DNA of 31,589 nucleotides from Prevotella sp. UBA1378 (GCA_002305505.1 DBRC01000081.1:1-31589); one strand, 5' to 3'; positions 1 through 7,204 are shown, numbered from the stretch's first letter. Notes: a model not told the origin generated them from the letters alone. Translations and numbers: made by a program.

Positions 1-259
1 ATCCGCCTGCTGCCCACAGCTTGCCTTTAGGGCAGCGATCCTTTTCTTTTTCACGGCAAAACAGGAATTGCTTATCCCGAATCCGGGTATTTAATACAAC
101 TCTGGCCTCCCTGCGGGGCTGTTGCAATAAAGAATCAAGATACGCTCTCCGTGGTTTACCAGGCGAGCCAATTAAAGGCCTGCAGGCCAAGGGGAACGCG
201 GTACGTATTCCGCGGCACGGAGTTCCCGGACGGGGCCGGCATGCACACAGCAGCCGTGC
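1..259. other. Structured intergenic region at left edge
   Basis: No convincing gene is visible here. The stretch follows the stop of the minus-strand TPR gene. In related Bacteroidales thrS usually follows that gene, so this is probably the gap or leader before it, but thrS itself is outside the window. Several self-complementary segments are present. GCTGCCC at 9-15 pairs with GGGCAGC at 30-36. GGCCTGCAGGCC at 177-188 is a perfect 12-base palindrome. CGCGG at 197-201 pairs with CCGCG at 210-214, and flanking GGAA (193-196) can pair with TTCC (223-226). A plus-strand open frame at 21-272 has arginine/glycine-rich composition and resembles no family I know, so I do not call it a gene. Confidence 0.4.
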
Positions 260-2218
260 TTATTTCCGCTGATTCTTGATGACGCTGTAAGCAGTGTAAA
301 GCCCAAGCTCGCCGGCCTTGCTCAAGTCTTGCACCCCTTCGGCCGCCTTGCCGGAATTGATAAATACGAGTCCGCGGTTATAGTAAGCCTCTGCCAGATT
401 CTTGTCGAGCGCCAAGGCGCGGGTATAATCTTCAACCGCATGGGCATAATCCTTACGGGCAGCGTACACGTTGCCGCGGTTATAATAAAGGTAAGCATTA
501 TGAGCATTGTATTTGATGGCCTCCGAAAGGTCACCCAGCACGTTGGCTGCCTTCATCGCCACGTCGGTGCCTTGCGATGCATTAAACTCGTTAATCTTCG
601 ACTGGCACACAGCGCGTTGCCAATAAGCCGGCGCGTAGGTACTGTCGGTTTGAAGATAGGCTGAAAGGTCTTCGATGGCGCTTTCGAAATTCTGGATGAC
701 CGTATAGGCTACGGCCCGCTGCATCAGCAAGGGAGCGGCCGCCCGCCCGCCGGCGGCATTGTTTATCCCGGCCGAAAGGGTGTCGATGTATGCAAAGTAT
801 CTTTTCGACTGTTTCTCGTCGAGTGTCGATTGGTTGCTGTTTATGTATATCGGGTGCGTTGAACCGTGGTTCTGATTAAACTCTTCTATCTGGCGGTCGT
901 AGGCGATGTACGTCTTCACCTCGCTCAGGTAGCGCTCAAGCGACAGTTCGAACATCGGCTGATAGGCGATGTCCACCTTCCGGTTCTGCACCTTCCCGCG
1001 GTAATCGCTCTTGTACTCATGCTCCGTCTCCTGCTCGTCGGCGACAACCAGCTGATTGTATTTATCGAGGTCGTCGTCGCTGCGTTTACGCAGTTGCTTC
1101 TTGTCCAAGCGCGGTTGAGTGCCGTAGAGATGCTTGTAGAGCTGCGCCTTGTAAATACGGAACTCATCGGCCTCGGCCTGTTTGGTCATTCCCAGGCGGC
1201 GGTAGCAGGCGGCGCGGTAGTGCAGCCCCGTCCAGAAGTTCGGGAAGCGGTCGATTACCTTTGTATAATCGCGGATAGCACCGCGCAGGTTGCCGGTTTT
1301 GTCAAGCAGTAAAGCACGGTTGAACAGCGCCATCAGGTTATCGGGTTCGAGCTCCAGCACAAAATCGAAATCGGTAATGGCACGGTTGTCGTCACCCACT
1401 TGCGCCCGAAGCAGCCCGCGGTTATAATGACCGAGGAAACTGCTCGAGTCGAGCTCAAGCGCCGTGTCGTAATCGGCCATTGCCCCCCTCAGGTTGTTTT
1501 GGTTCACACGGGCCAATGCCCTGTTGATGTAGTTGCCCGTGCTCTTAGGCAACAAGTGGATGGCGCGGTTAAGGAAGCCCTCAGCCTCTTTCCACCGTGA
1601 GCGCGCCAGACTGATAACTGCCCGGCCGGCCCATGTAGGGCCGTCGTATGGATCGATTTCCGTGCTCTTCTCCAACGCTTCGATGGCCTGCACAGTATCT
1701 TTCTTCATCAGGAACACCTCGCCCTTCAACGAGTAGCCGCGGGCGTACTTACTCCAATGGTTCAGCATCGTGTCCAGGTCGGCCAGGGCGGCGTCGTAGT
1801 CTTTCTTGTGTATGCGGCAGAGCACGCGGTTATACCAGAATCCCTGATTGTCGGGAGCATACTTTAAGGCTTGCGTATAATCGCTGATGGCCTCGTCGAA
1901 CTTATCCTGCCGTATGCGTGCCAGCCCGCGCAGCTCGTAGATGTTCACCACGTAAGGATTGCGCCTCACGGCTTCCGAACAGTCGGCCTCGGCGCCGAGG
2001 AAATCGTCGAGGTAATATTTGGCCACCCCGCGGTAGAACCACGGTTCATAAAGATAGGGCTTGGCGCCGATGACCTGATTGAAATACTGTATCGAGAGCA
2101 CATAGTCTTCATAATAGAGCGCAGATCGCCCTACCGTCAGCAGTCTGTCGGTATTAAACTGCGCAACACCGGCAAGCGGCAATAAGGAGAATACAAAAAC
2201 TACAATCTTTCTACACAT
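260..2218 (-). CDS. Exported tetratricopeptide-repeat protein
   Basis: The 652-residue protein starts at an ATG and begins with a signal peptide (basic MCRK, hydrophobic core, likely cleavage after residue 19), so it should be exported to the periplasm or envelope. Two TPR arrays follow, at about residues 22-360 and 510-640. Recurrent pieces such as AYYNRGLVF, YNRGNVYAARKDY and FNRALLLDKTGNL show the TPR pattern. A charged linker at about 365-500 has no clear fold. TPR arrays usually serve as protein-binding scaffolds, and the partner here is unknown. It is the last gene in the window of the minus-strand series SPOR, ruvX, def, TPR, lying 81 bases after def. In Bacteroides genomes a TPR protein sits at the same place before thrS, which supports the call but gives no function. 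Confidence 0.85.
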   Translation of the reverse strand: MCRKIVVFVFSLLPLAGVAQFNTDRLLTVGRSALYYEDYVLSIQYFNQVIGAKPYLYEPWFYRGVAKYYLDDFLGAEADCSEAVRRNPYVVNIYELRGLARIRQDKFDEAISDYTQALKYAPDNQGFWYNRVLCRIHKKDYDAALADLDTMLNHWSKYARGYSLKGEVFLMKKDTVQAIEALEKSTEIDPYDGPTWAGRAVISLARSRWKEAEGFLNRAIHLLPKSTGNYINRALARVNQNNLRGAMADYDTALELDSSSFLGHYNRGLLRAQVGDDNRAITDFDFVLELEPDNLMALFNRALLLDKTGNLRGAIRDYTKVIDRFPNFWTGLHYRAACYRRLGMTKQAEADEFRIYKAQLYKHLYGTQPRLDKKQLRKRSDDDLDKYNQLVVADEQETEHEYKSDYRGKVQNRKVDIAYQPMFELSLERYLSEVKTYIAYDRQIEEFNQNHGSTHPIYINSNQSTLDEKQSKRYFAYIDTLSAGINNAAGGRAAAPLLMQRAVAYTVIQNFESAIEDLSAYLQTDSTYAPAYWQRAVCQSKINEFNASQGTDVAMKAANVLGDLSEAIKYNAHNAYLYYNRGNVYAARKDYAHAVEDYTRALALDKNLAEAYYNRGLVFINSGKAAEGVQDLSKAGELGLYTAYSVIKNQRK

Positions 2219-2299
2219 CCGAACATCCCGTCTTTTTTATCCCTGAATAATCCCCATACCTTTAACCAACCTATCGGCTAAGCATCCCCCGAATAACGG

Positions 2300-2866
2300 T
2301 CAGCCCTTTTTCGCAGCCGCCTTGGTCTTGTACCCACAACGGTAGCGGCCCTGCAACAGGGCACGCAACTTGCTCTTGATGAGCTGCTTGCGCAGCGGTG
2401 TAATGCGGTCGATAAACATTTTCCCGTCGAGGTGGTCGAACTCGTGCTGCATCACGCGGGCCAAGTAGCCTTCTATCCATTCGTCGTGTGGCTGGAAGTG
2501 CTCGTCGACCCACTGCACGCGAATACGTGTCGGGCGCGTCACCTTTTCATGGATGGCGGGAAGCGAAAGACATCCCTCCTCCATCGTTTCCGTCTCGCTA
2601 TCGTCCGTTTCGACAATGTGCGGATTGATGTACGCACGGCGGAACCCCTTATACTCAGGCAAATCCTCCGACAGCACGTCCAGGTCGATTACGGCGACAC
2701 GGATGGCCCTACCTACCTGTGGGGCCGCCAACCCTACGCCTTCCGAATCTGTCAGCGTCTCGAACATGTCCTGCAGGAAATCCTGCAGATTGGGATAATC
2801 TGCCGGAATGTCGACGGCCACTTTCCGCAAAACGGGCTGGCCATATATATATATAGGTAATATCAT
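2300..2866 (-). CDS. def: Peptide deformylase
   Basis: Removes the formyl group from the initiator methionine of new proteins, a cytoplasmic metal-dependent step. All three family motifs are present in order: GVGLAAPQ at residues 43-50, EEGCLSLP with metal ligand Cys99, and HEFDH with ligands His141 and His145 and catalytic Glu142. The length of 188 residues is normal, with a short lysine-rich C-terminal tail. The start codon is ATG. The first codons encode ILPIYIYG from an alternating TA run (2842-2855 on the plus strand), a simple-sequence tract inside the gene's 5' end. It follows ruvX by 41 bases and precedes the TPR gene by 81 bases in one minus-strand unit. Identification is secure. Confidence 0.97.
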   Translation of the reverse strand: MILPIYIYGQPVLRKVAVDIPADYPNLQDFLQDMFETLTDSEGVGLAAPQVGRAIRVAVIDLDVLSEDLPEYKGFRRAYINPHIVETDDSETETMEEGCLSLPAIHEKVTRPTRIRVQWVDEHFQPHDEWIEGYLARVMQHEFDHLDGKMFIDRITPLRKQLIKSKLRALLQGRYRCGYKTKAAAKKG

Positions 2867-2907
2867 GAAAATATAATTAACAATGATGGGGTCATAACAT
2901 AAAAAGA

Positions 2908-3321
2908 CTACCGGCGCGAGCGCATGTAATCTTCAAGTATGATCGTGGCACTGATTTCGTCCACCAGGGCCTTGTCCTGCCGCGCTTTCTTCTTCAAGCC
3001 CCCAGCGAGCATGGCCTGATGGGCAATGACCGACGTGAAACGCTCGTCGTAATAATCAATCGGCACTTGGGGCACTGCCTTGCGCCATCTGCTGACAAAC
3101 TGTTGCACGCGCGCCATGTTCTCACTGGGCTGCCCGTTGGGCTGGCGCGGCTCGCCGATAACGATGCGCTCCACTTCTTCGCGCGCAATATAGCTTTGCA
3201 GATACTGGAAGAGCCCGGCTGTATCGACCGTACCCAACCCTCCGGCTATCAGCTGCAGAGGGTCGGTAACAGCCAAGCCTGTGCGTTTCTTCCCGTAATC
3301 GATAGAAAGTATCCTCGCCAC
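2908..3321 (-). CDS. ruvX: RuvX/YqgF-family RNase-H-fold nuclease
   Basis: This 137-residue protein belongs to the YqgF/RuvX family, which has a resolvase-like RNase H fold and has been linked to Holliday-junction cleavage and to 16S rRNA 5'-end maturation. Acidic active-site positions are visible: Asp8 in LSIDYGKKRTG, Glu57 in VIGEPRQPNG, and Asp121 in LVDEISATIIL. The conserved DERFTS motif is at 92-97. The start codon is GTG (plus strand CAC at 3319-3321), chosen because ARILSIDYG is the family's usual N terminus. It begins 25 bases after the SPOR gene's stop and is followed by def, matching Bacteroidales gene order. Confidence 0.95.
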   Translation of the reverse strand: MARILSIDYGKKRTGLAVTDPLQLIAGGLGTVDTAGLFQYLQSYIAREEVERIVIGEPRQPNGQPSENMARVQQFVSRWRKAVPQVPIDYYDERFTSVIAHQAMLAGGLKKKARQDKALVDEISATIILEDYMRSRR

Positions 3322-3346
3322 TTGCCTGCCGTGCTCTTATCCGATG

Positions 3347-3838
3347 TTATTTAACGCTATAAAGCAACCACGCATCGGGGTATTTGGCGCGGAACTCATT
3401 GCGGCTCGCAGCGGCAGCGGCCTTGTCATCAAAAGTGGCCGAAACCACGCGATACATATTGCGGTCATCGTTCTTCACTATCTGCGCGTCGTATCCGGCA
3501 TCCTTCAAGCGCTGCTGCAAACCTTCAGCATTGGCCTTCAGGCTGAACGAGCCTACCACCACGCTGAAGTTTTTCAAACCGGCGCCACTGATTACCGACA
3601 CGCGCTCTTCCCTTACCTGAACATTATCGGCGTTATCCACAACCCTTGCCTCGTTAGCCGCCTTTTCCACAAGCGGAGTAACAACATTGGCACTCTGTGC
3701 CTCGGGAGCAACCGACTGCTGTTCTTCAGCTGCCTTTGCCTTGTTATAGGCCTGACGATAGGCACTCTCGCTTGTTTTACAACTTGAGAATGCTAAAGCT
3801 ACGCAAACTCCTGCACATAATACCGTGTACTTCTTCAT
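3347..3838 (-). CDS. SPOR-domain lipoprotein
   Basis: The 163-residue protein has a lipoprotein signal: basic start, hydrophobic core and a lipobox-like AFSSC with Cys20 as the expected lipidated residue. An alanine/glutamate-rich linker leads to a C-terminal SPOR domain at about residues 90-163 (VVVGSFSLKANAEGLQQRL, then DDRNMYRVV). SPOR domains bind denuded peptidoglycan glycans at the septum, so a role at the cell wall or division site is plausible but not shown. It heads the minus-strand series that continues with ruvX, def and the TPR gene. Upstream is the divergent YtxH gene; the shared 219-base gap is AT-rich and I found no clean TAnnTTTG box for this gene. Confidence 0.88.
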   Translation of the reverse strand: MKKYTVLCAGVCVALAFSSCKTSESAYRQAYNKAKAAEEQQSVAPEAQSANVVTPLVEKAANEARVVDNADNVQVREERVSVISGAGLKNFSVVVGSFSLKANAEGLQQRLKDAGYDAQIVKNDDRNMYRVVSATFDDKAAAAASRNEFRAKYPDAWLLYSVK

Positions 3839-4012
3839 ATTTCTTCGCTTATTAAAATTGATATTGATAAATTCAAAAAATATTTTTGCGAAATTACAAA
3901 ATATCGGGCAAAAGCGAAAGGGAAACGTGCATAAAGTTTGTTAAATCAAGAAATTATAAGACTTTTAACAAAAAAAAATCACCCGGACTGCCGCCCTTTC
4001 AGAAAGAATCGT

Positions 4013-4020
4013 TATATTTG
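4013..4020 (+). promoter_or_regulatory. Bacteroidales -7 box (TATATTTG) for YtxH operon
   Basis: TATATTTG matches the Bacteroidales primary-sigma -7 consensus TAnnTTTG and lies 37 bases before the ATG of the YtxH gene. No TTTG -33 box is seen at the usual 19-21 base spacing, so the call rests on one element and on position. Confidence 0.5.
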
Positions 4021-4057
4021 CAATGATGTTACAACATTTGTTTAATTAAAATTTATT

Positions 4058-4276
4058 ATGGACATGAGAAGTTTAGGGTATATTGGCGCATTTCTGGGCG
4101 GAGCACTCGCCGGCGCCGTTTTAGGACTGCTGATGGCTCCTGAAAAAGGGGAAGACACGCGAGAGAAAATCACGGATGCTGTCGACGACTTCATGAAGAA
4201 GCACAACATCAAGCTGAGCCGTAAGGAAATGAACGACTTGGTTGACGATATCAAAGACGCTGCACCTGACGTATAA
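4058..4276 (+). CDS. YtxH-domain membrane protein
   Basis: A 72-residue protein with one glycine/alanine-rich transmembrane helix (GAFLGGALAGAVLGLLMAP, residues 10-28) followed at once by the APEKGEDTREKI signature typical of YtxH-domain proteins, then a charged amphipathic tail. Members are small inner-membrane proteins, often stress-associated in other phyla, without a defined biochemical role. It is the first of three closely packed plus-strand genes; the next ATG lies 10 bases after its stop. The trio YtxH, holin-family protein and small coiled-coil protein is a recurring Bacteroidales arrangement as far as I recall. The start is the ATG at 4058; a second in-frame ATG two codons on is equally possible. 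Confidence 0.88.
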   Translation: MDMRSLGYIGAFLGGALAGAVLGLLMAPEKGEDTREKITDAVDDFMKKHNIKLSRKEMNDLVDDIKDAAPDV

Positions 4277-4286
4277 AGACTGCGTT

Positions 4287-4637
4287 ATGCTTTCAAGCGA
4301 TAAGAACGTTGAATCAATATCGCAGCTCATCGCTGTGCTTAAAGACTACATCGGGCTTCAGAAGGAATATCTGAAGTTCGATGTCATTGACAAGCTGGTG
4401 CGCCTTATCACGGCCCTTACGCTGGCCATCCTGCTGTTCGTGCTCATTATAGCCGTGCTGTTCTACCTGTCGTTCGCATGCGTATATTGGATGGAGCCGG
4501 CCGTAGGCATTGCCGGCGCTTTTGCCATCGTCGCACTGTTCTTCCTCGCACTGCTCATATTGATGGTTATGTTCCGCAAGCCATGGATAGAGAGGCCGCT
4601 TGTAAAATTCCTTGTTAATTTATTCATCAGCCAGTAA
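4287..4637 (+). CDS. Phage-holin-family (DUF1469-like) membrane protein
   Basis: The 116-residue product has an amphipathic N terminus (residues 1-35), then two strongly hydrophobic helices (about 38-63 and 68-93), then a basic tail ending in RKPWIERPLVKFLVNLF. This matches the chromosomal putative phage-holin family (DUF1469/Phage_holin_3_6). Despite the name these are housekeeping membrane proteins and there are no phage genes nearby. I chose the ATG at 4287, because an upstream in-frame start at 4242 would overlap the YtxH gene by 35 bases and add a non-conserved leader. It follows YtxH by 10 bases and is followed after 5 bases by the coiled-coil gene. Confidence 0.85.
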   Translation: MLSSDKNVESISQLIAVLKDYIGLQKEYLKFDVIDKLVRLITALTLAILLFVLIIAVLFYLSFACVYWMEPAVGIAGAFAIVALFFLALLILMVMFRKPWIERPLVKFLVNLFISQ

Positions 4638-4642
4638 AAGCA

Positions 4643-4903
4643 ATGGTCAGCAAACATACATACCACACACTGGAGGACGTACAGCTCAGGAAAGAAGAGT
4701 TGCAGGCCGAGATACAAAAGCAGAACGAAGAAATCAGTGTATTATGGAATGAGCTATTCATCCCAAGGAAAGCCAATACGAAAGGGGAACTGATAGCCAA
4801 CATCATCAGCAACAGCATCACGGCGTTCGACGCTTTTATGCTGGTGCGCAAACTAATGAACCAGTACGGCAGCTTCTTCGGAAGGAAAAAGAAACGGCAT
4901 TAA
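4643..4903 (+). CDS. Small coiled-coil protein, function unknown
   Basis: An 86-residue protein whose first half is a charged helix with heptad character (TLEDVQLRKEELQAEIQKQN, about residues 8-27, continuing to about 37). A hydrophobic segment follows at about 50-68 (IANIISNSITAFDAFMLVRK), then a very basic C terminus (FGRKKKRH). It is the third gene of the YtxH/holin trio, starting 5 bases after the holin stop, so it is almost certainly co-transcribed and probably membrane-associated with its neighbours. I do not recognise a named domain. Its stop codon (TAA, 4901-4903) overlaps the stop of the convergent PAS gene in the palindrome TTAA at 4900-4903. Confidence 0.75.
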   Translation: MVSKHTYHTLEDVQLRKEELQAEIQKQNEEISVLWNELFIPRKANTKGELIANIISNSITAFDAFMLVRKLMNQYGSFFGRKKKRH

Positions 4904-5763
4904 TCGGCTGCAACGCGGAGGCGGCTCATTACCATGCCGGCCAGTTCTTCGCCAACTACGCGGTCGTTTATGCAATACAGGTTACCGAAGTTCTGCGTTA
5001 TCATTTCCGATGTATAGAAAATGACAGGCATCTCCATGCTGATGTCTTCGATAACATGATGGGCATGCTCGAATGTTTCATCAATCATCACGCAGCTGAA
5101 ACCGGAGTTGCACCCCTTCCCCACTTGTTCAAGCACCTGTTCACGTGTTTCAGCAAATACCACATGGCATTTCTGCTCCAGCAACTGGCTGACACGGATG
5201 GAGAAAACAAGGCTGTGCGTGGCCAGAAGTAATTTGGGAAGGCCGCCGCTGCCGCTCTCACTCATATACCGGTGCAACAATTCTTTTGTATCCGAGATAT
5301 TCTTCACGTTAAGCACCATATACGGTTCGCCGCCGTTTTTCACGAACCGTCCGTCTATGCTGATGTCGACATCGGTTATGCCCTTGTTCTCGTCGTACAG
5401 TTGCATGCCCACTTCCAAACTCTGGAAACCCCTGCTGCGCTGGAACGACTTGTTTATCACAAACCGTACCGGGCACGACTTGCACTCCTCGCCCGTACCG
5501 CACTGACCTGCCTCACATGCCGTCTTGCATTGCAATACATTGCCCAGGATACGGGTTTTCGGGCGTTGCGGGATATTGTTCAACGAATAATAATTGGTTT
5601 TCTCTACTTCAAGATCCCTATTGATTAAGAAGACATAAGTAGTCATGTTATTCATCAATGTATGCAACATGCCGTTATCCGCCACGATTTTACGGTAGCG
5701 CTTATATTGATAGAATGCAACAAGGGAAATGGCAACCAAAAAGGTGATTAATAAGTAAATCAT
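4900..5763 (-). CDS. Membrane PAS-like protein with cysteine cluster and degenerate receiver domain
   Basis: A 287-residue protein. Residues 2-19 form an N-terminal transmembrane anchor, then a short basic linker. A PAS-like sensory domain spans about 30-160 (MTTYVFLINRDLEVEKTN, ending PYMVLNVKNISD). It carries five cysteines, Cys79, 83, 88, 94 and 97, in the pattern C-x3-C-x4-C-x5-C-x2-C; similar clusters occur in some PAS sensor kinases, where metal or redox binding is possible but I know of no proof. Residues 176-287 resemble a response-regulator receiver (KLLLATHSLVFSIRVSQLLE), but the N-terminal acidic pair is replaced by Thr182-His183. Asp228 in VMIDET could still occupy the phospho-acceptor position. 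There is no kinase or output domain, so it may sense and pass on a signal through protein contacts. The gene stands alone on the minus strand, convergent with the YtxH trio. Confidence 0.75.
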   Translation of the reverse strand: MIYLLITFLVAISLVAFYQYKRYRKIVADNGMLHTLMNNMTTYVFLINRDLEVEKTNYYSLNNIPQRPKTRILGNVLQCKTACEAGQCGTGEECKSCPVRFVINKSFQRSRGFQSLEVGMQLYDENKGITDVDISIDGRFVKNGGEPYMVLNVKNISDTKELLHRYMSESGSGGLPKLLLATHSLVFSIRVSQLLEQKCHVVFAETREQVLEQVGKGCNSGFSCVMIDETFEHAHHVIEDISMEMPVIFYTSEMITQNFGNLYCINDRVVGEELAGMVMSRLRVAAD

Positions 5764-5788
5764 TTTACCCCAATGTTATTTTTTGGTG

Positions 5789-5796
5789 CAAATGTA
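5789..5796 (-). promoter_or_regulatory. -7 box (TACATTTG) for PAS gene
   Basis: On the minus strand this reads TACATTTG, matching TAnnTTTG, 25 bases upstream of the PAS gene's ATG. No good TTTG box lies at the expected distance upstream. Confidence 0.45.
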
Positions 5797-5893
5797 GCTA
5801 AAAAGTTCATAACTAACGAACATTTCACGATGAAAAAACAAAATTTAACACGGGGTAAATCGCGTGCCGGCGGACAATCATCCGCTACTTTCC

Positions 5894-5957
5894 GTCATGC
5901 CCCATTATACGGTATACCGGGGTACCTCCCGCACGGCGGCACCCCGGTGGGTATGAC
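5894..5957. repeat. 64-bp nested inverted repeat
   Basis: The outer arms are GTCATGCCC (5894-5902) and GGGTATGAC (5949-5957), complementary apart from one G-T pair. The inner arms are ACCGGGGT (5916-5923) and ACCCCGGT (5941-5948), perfectly complementary around a 17-base loop. It lies between the stop of the peroxidase-nitroreductase gene (5969) and the start of the PAS gene (5763), both on the minus strand. There is no U-tract, so it is not a standard intrinsic terminator. It may be a REP/MITE-like dispersed repeat or an mRNA 3'-end stabiliser. Confidence 0.6.
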
Positions 5958-5968
5958 TGGCACCCCGA

Positions 5969-7024
5969 TTACCTGATAAACTTCACCTTCGAGGCATCGC
6001 GGGGGCGTGCGGCAGGCTCTTCATCAGGATAGCCCACGGCGATGATATAGTGCAGTTCGTAACCGTCGGGAATGTCGAGGCGCTCGAGGAAGAACTTGGC
6101 CCGCTCGCTGGTTTTCAAAAAGCGCACAGGTCCGCCAAGACAGCAGGTGCCAAGCCCCATCGACTGTGCAGCAAGCAGCATATTGCCGCCCAGCAATCCG
6201 GCATCGAGCCAACCGCCATTGCCCTCCGGAGAGCAGATGCAGATGAGGTTGGGAGCATTGCGGAACATGTTCTTGAAGCCCGGGTCGCGCTTCACTTGCT
6301 CGGGATTCTCCTGCTTGAACACTTCGGTTACATCGGCGATAAGCTGGCGGTCTTCCACCACGCGGACTATCCACGGCTGGCGGTTGGAGCCACTCGGCGC
6401 ATTGATGCCGCAGCGTACGATGGCCTCCAGCTTTTCGTGCTCTACAGGCTTGTCTAAATACTTGCGGATAGAGCGGCGGGCCATGATGGCACTGGTTACG
6501 GGATTAAGCTCCAAACGGATGTCTGCCTCCACGCGGCCCATCTCGTCGGCAGGCTCATAACGTGCGATGACACGGCCGTCACGGCCGACGAGGAACTTAG
6601 TGAAGTTCCACTTTATATCCGGACCCTTCCGCGACTTCAGCCATGCATAGAGGGGGGATTCCGCAGAGCCGTTTACGTCGATTTTCTCAAACTGCGGAAA
6701 CTGGATGTTATAGGTGGTTGTGCAAAACCGGTGAATGTCCTGAAAAGAACCTTGAGCCTGCTGCCCGAATTGGTTGCAGGGAAAGTCGAGGATTTCCAGT
6801 CCTTCTGTACGGTACTTTTCGTAGAGGGCTTCCAACTCCTTGTACTGCGGTGTGAACCCGCAATGCGTCGCGCTGTTCACGATGAGCAACACCTTACCAC
6901 GGTAGCCGGAAAGCGGTACCTGCCTGCCTGTACCGTCGGTCACGCTCATATCGTAAATACCCTGTGCCGAAACGCCCAGCACTCCCATAGCAACCATGAT
7001 GCCAAACATAAATAACCTTTTCAT
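5969..7024 (-). CDS. Exported glutathione-peroxidase/nitroreductase fusion
   Basis: A 351-residue fusion. Residues 1-21 are a signal peptide (MKRLFMFGIMV...VSAQ). A GPx-type thiol peroxidase spans about 23-172, with peroxidatic Cys55 (NSATHCGFT), Gln88 in FPCNQFGQQ, Trp139-Asn140 in WNFTKFLV, and Cys101 (RFCTTTY) where thioredoxin-dependent GPx enzymes carry the resolving cysteine. A nitroreductase-family FMN domain spans about 178-345, with RRSIRKY (183-189) and APSGSNRQPW (209-218). Expected activities are peroxide reduction and NAD(P)H- or thiol-driven flavin reduction in the envelope; the natural electron donor is unknown. I chose the ATG at 7024 because it begins the signal peptide and lies downstream of a TATCTTTG box; an ATG at 7069 would place the promoter inside the gene. 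It appears monocistronic. Confidence 0.88.
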   Translation of the reverse strand: MKRLFMFGIMVAMGVLGVSAQGIYDMSVTDGTGRQVPLSGYRGKVLLIVNSATHCGFTPQYKELEALYEKYRTEGLEILDFPCNQFGQQAQGSFQDIHRFCTTTYNIQFPQFEKIDVNGSAESPLYAWLKSRKGPDIKWNFTKFLVGRDGRVIARYEPADEMGRVEADIRLELNPVTSAIMARRSIRKYLDKPVEHEKLEAIVRCGINAPSGSNRQPWIVRVVEDRQLIADVTEVFKQENPEQVKRDPGFKNMFRNAPNLICICSPEGNGGWLDAGLLGGNMLLAAQSMGLGTCCLGGPVRFLKTSERAKFFLERLDIPDGYELHYIIAVGYPDEEPAARPRDASKVKFIR

Positions 7025-7056
7025 AACGTGCTCGTGTTTGTTGATTTGTGTAAGCA

Positions 7057-7064
7057 CAAAGATA
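7057..7064 (-). promoter_or_regulatory. -7 box (TATCTTTG) for peroxidase-nitroreductase gene
   Basis: The minus strand reads TATCTTTG, a full match to TAnnTTTG, 32 bases upstream of the chosen ATG at 7024. No perfect -33 TTTG is present at 19-21 bases. The box argues against the longer open frame starting at 7069. Confidence 0.55.
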
Positions 7065-7140
7065 AACATTATTTTTTAATCAACCGCATCATTGCAAGAA
7101 AAAAATCACCGATGAGGATAAGGCATAGACTTATAGGTAT

Positions 7141-7165
7141 AAAAAAAGGAGTACCGCCGTACTCC
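7141..7165 (-). terminator. Intrinsic terminator of small RNA
   Basis: On the minus strand GGAGTAC pairs perfectly with GTACTCC across a four-base GGCG loop (plus coordinates 7159-7165 and 7148-7154), and seven T residues follow (7147-7141). This is a textbook rho-independent terminator for minus-strand transcription. Confidence 0.9.
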
Positions 7166-7204
7166 AACCTTTGTTAACCTTAAATCTAATACTATGAAAA
7201 ACAC
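7141..7204 (-). ncRNA. Probable small RNA of about 60 nt
   Basis: A minus-strand transcription unit without an open frame of its own. A strong promoter (TTTG at 7236-7239, 19-base spacer, TAACTTTG at 7209-7216) should start RNA near 7202-7205, and a perfect intrinsic terminator ends it at about 7141. The body between contains AGATTTAAGGTTAACAAAGG, which includes the palindrome GTTAAC and is largely unpaired before the terminator stem. The next gene (7024) has its own -7 box, so this is more likely a free-standing RNA than a leader. A leader or attenuator for that gene is the main alternative. I have an unverified impression that the GTATTAGATTTAAGGTTAAC block recurs in other Bacteroidales intergenic regions. 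The 5' end is approximate. Confidence 0.7.

Noticed and set aside
21..272. 83-codon plus-strand open frame at left edge
   Set aside because: Basic, low-information product over a palindromic intergenic stretch and into the TPR gene's 3' end. No promoter box or family resemblance.
4287..4637. Prophage remnant suggested by the holin-family gene
   Set aside because: No capsid, tail, integrase or lysin genes are nearby. This holin-like family is a normal chromosomal gene next to YtxH.
5773..5976. 67-codon plus-strand open frame
   Set aside because: It overlaps the PAS gene promoter and the nested inverted repeat, and its product is Gly/Pro-rich sequence encoded by the palindrome.
5969..7069. 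Longer start at 7069 for the peroxidase-nitroreductase
   Set aside because: It would put 15 polar residues before the signal peptide and include the TATCTTTG promoter box in the coding region.
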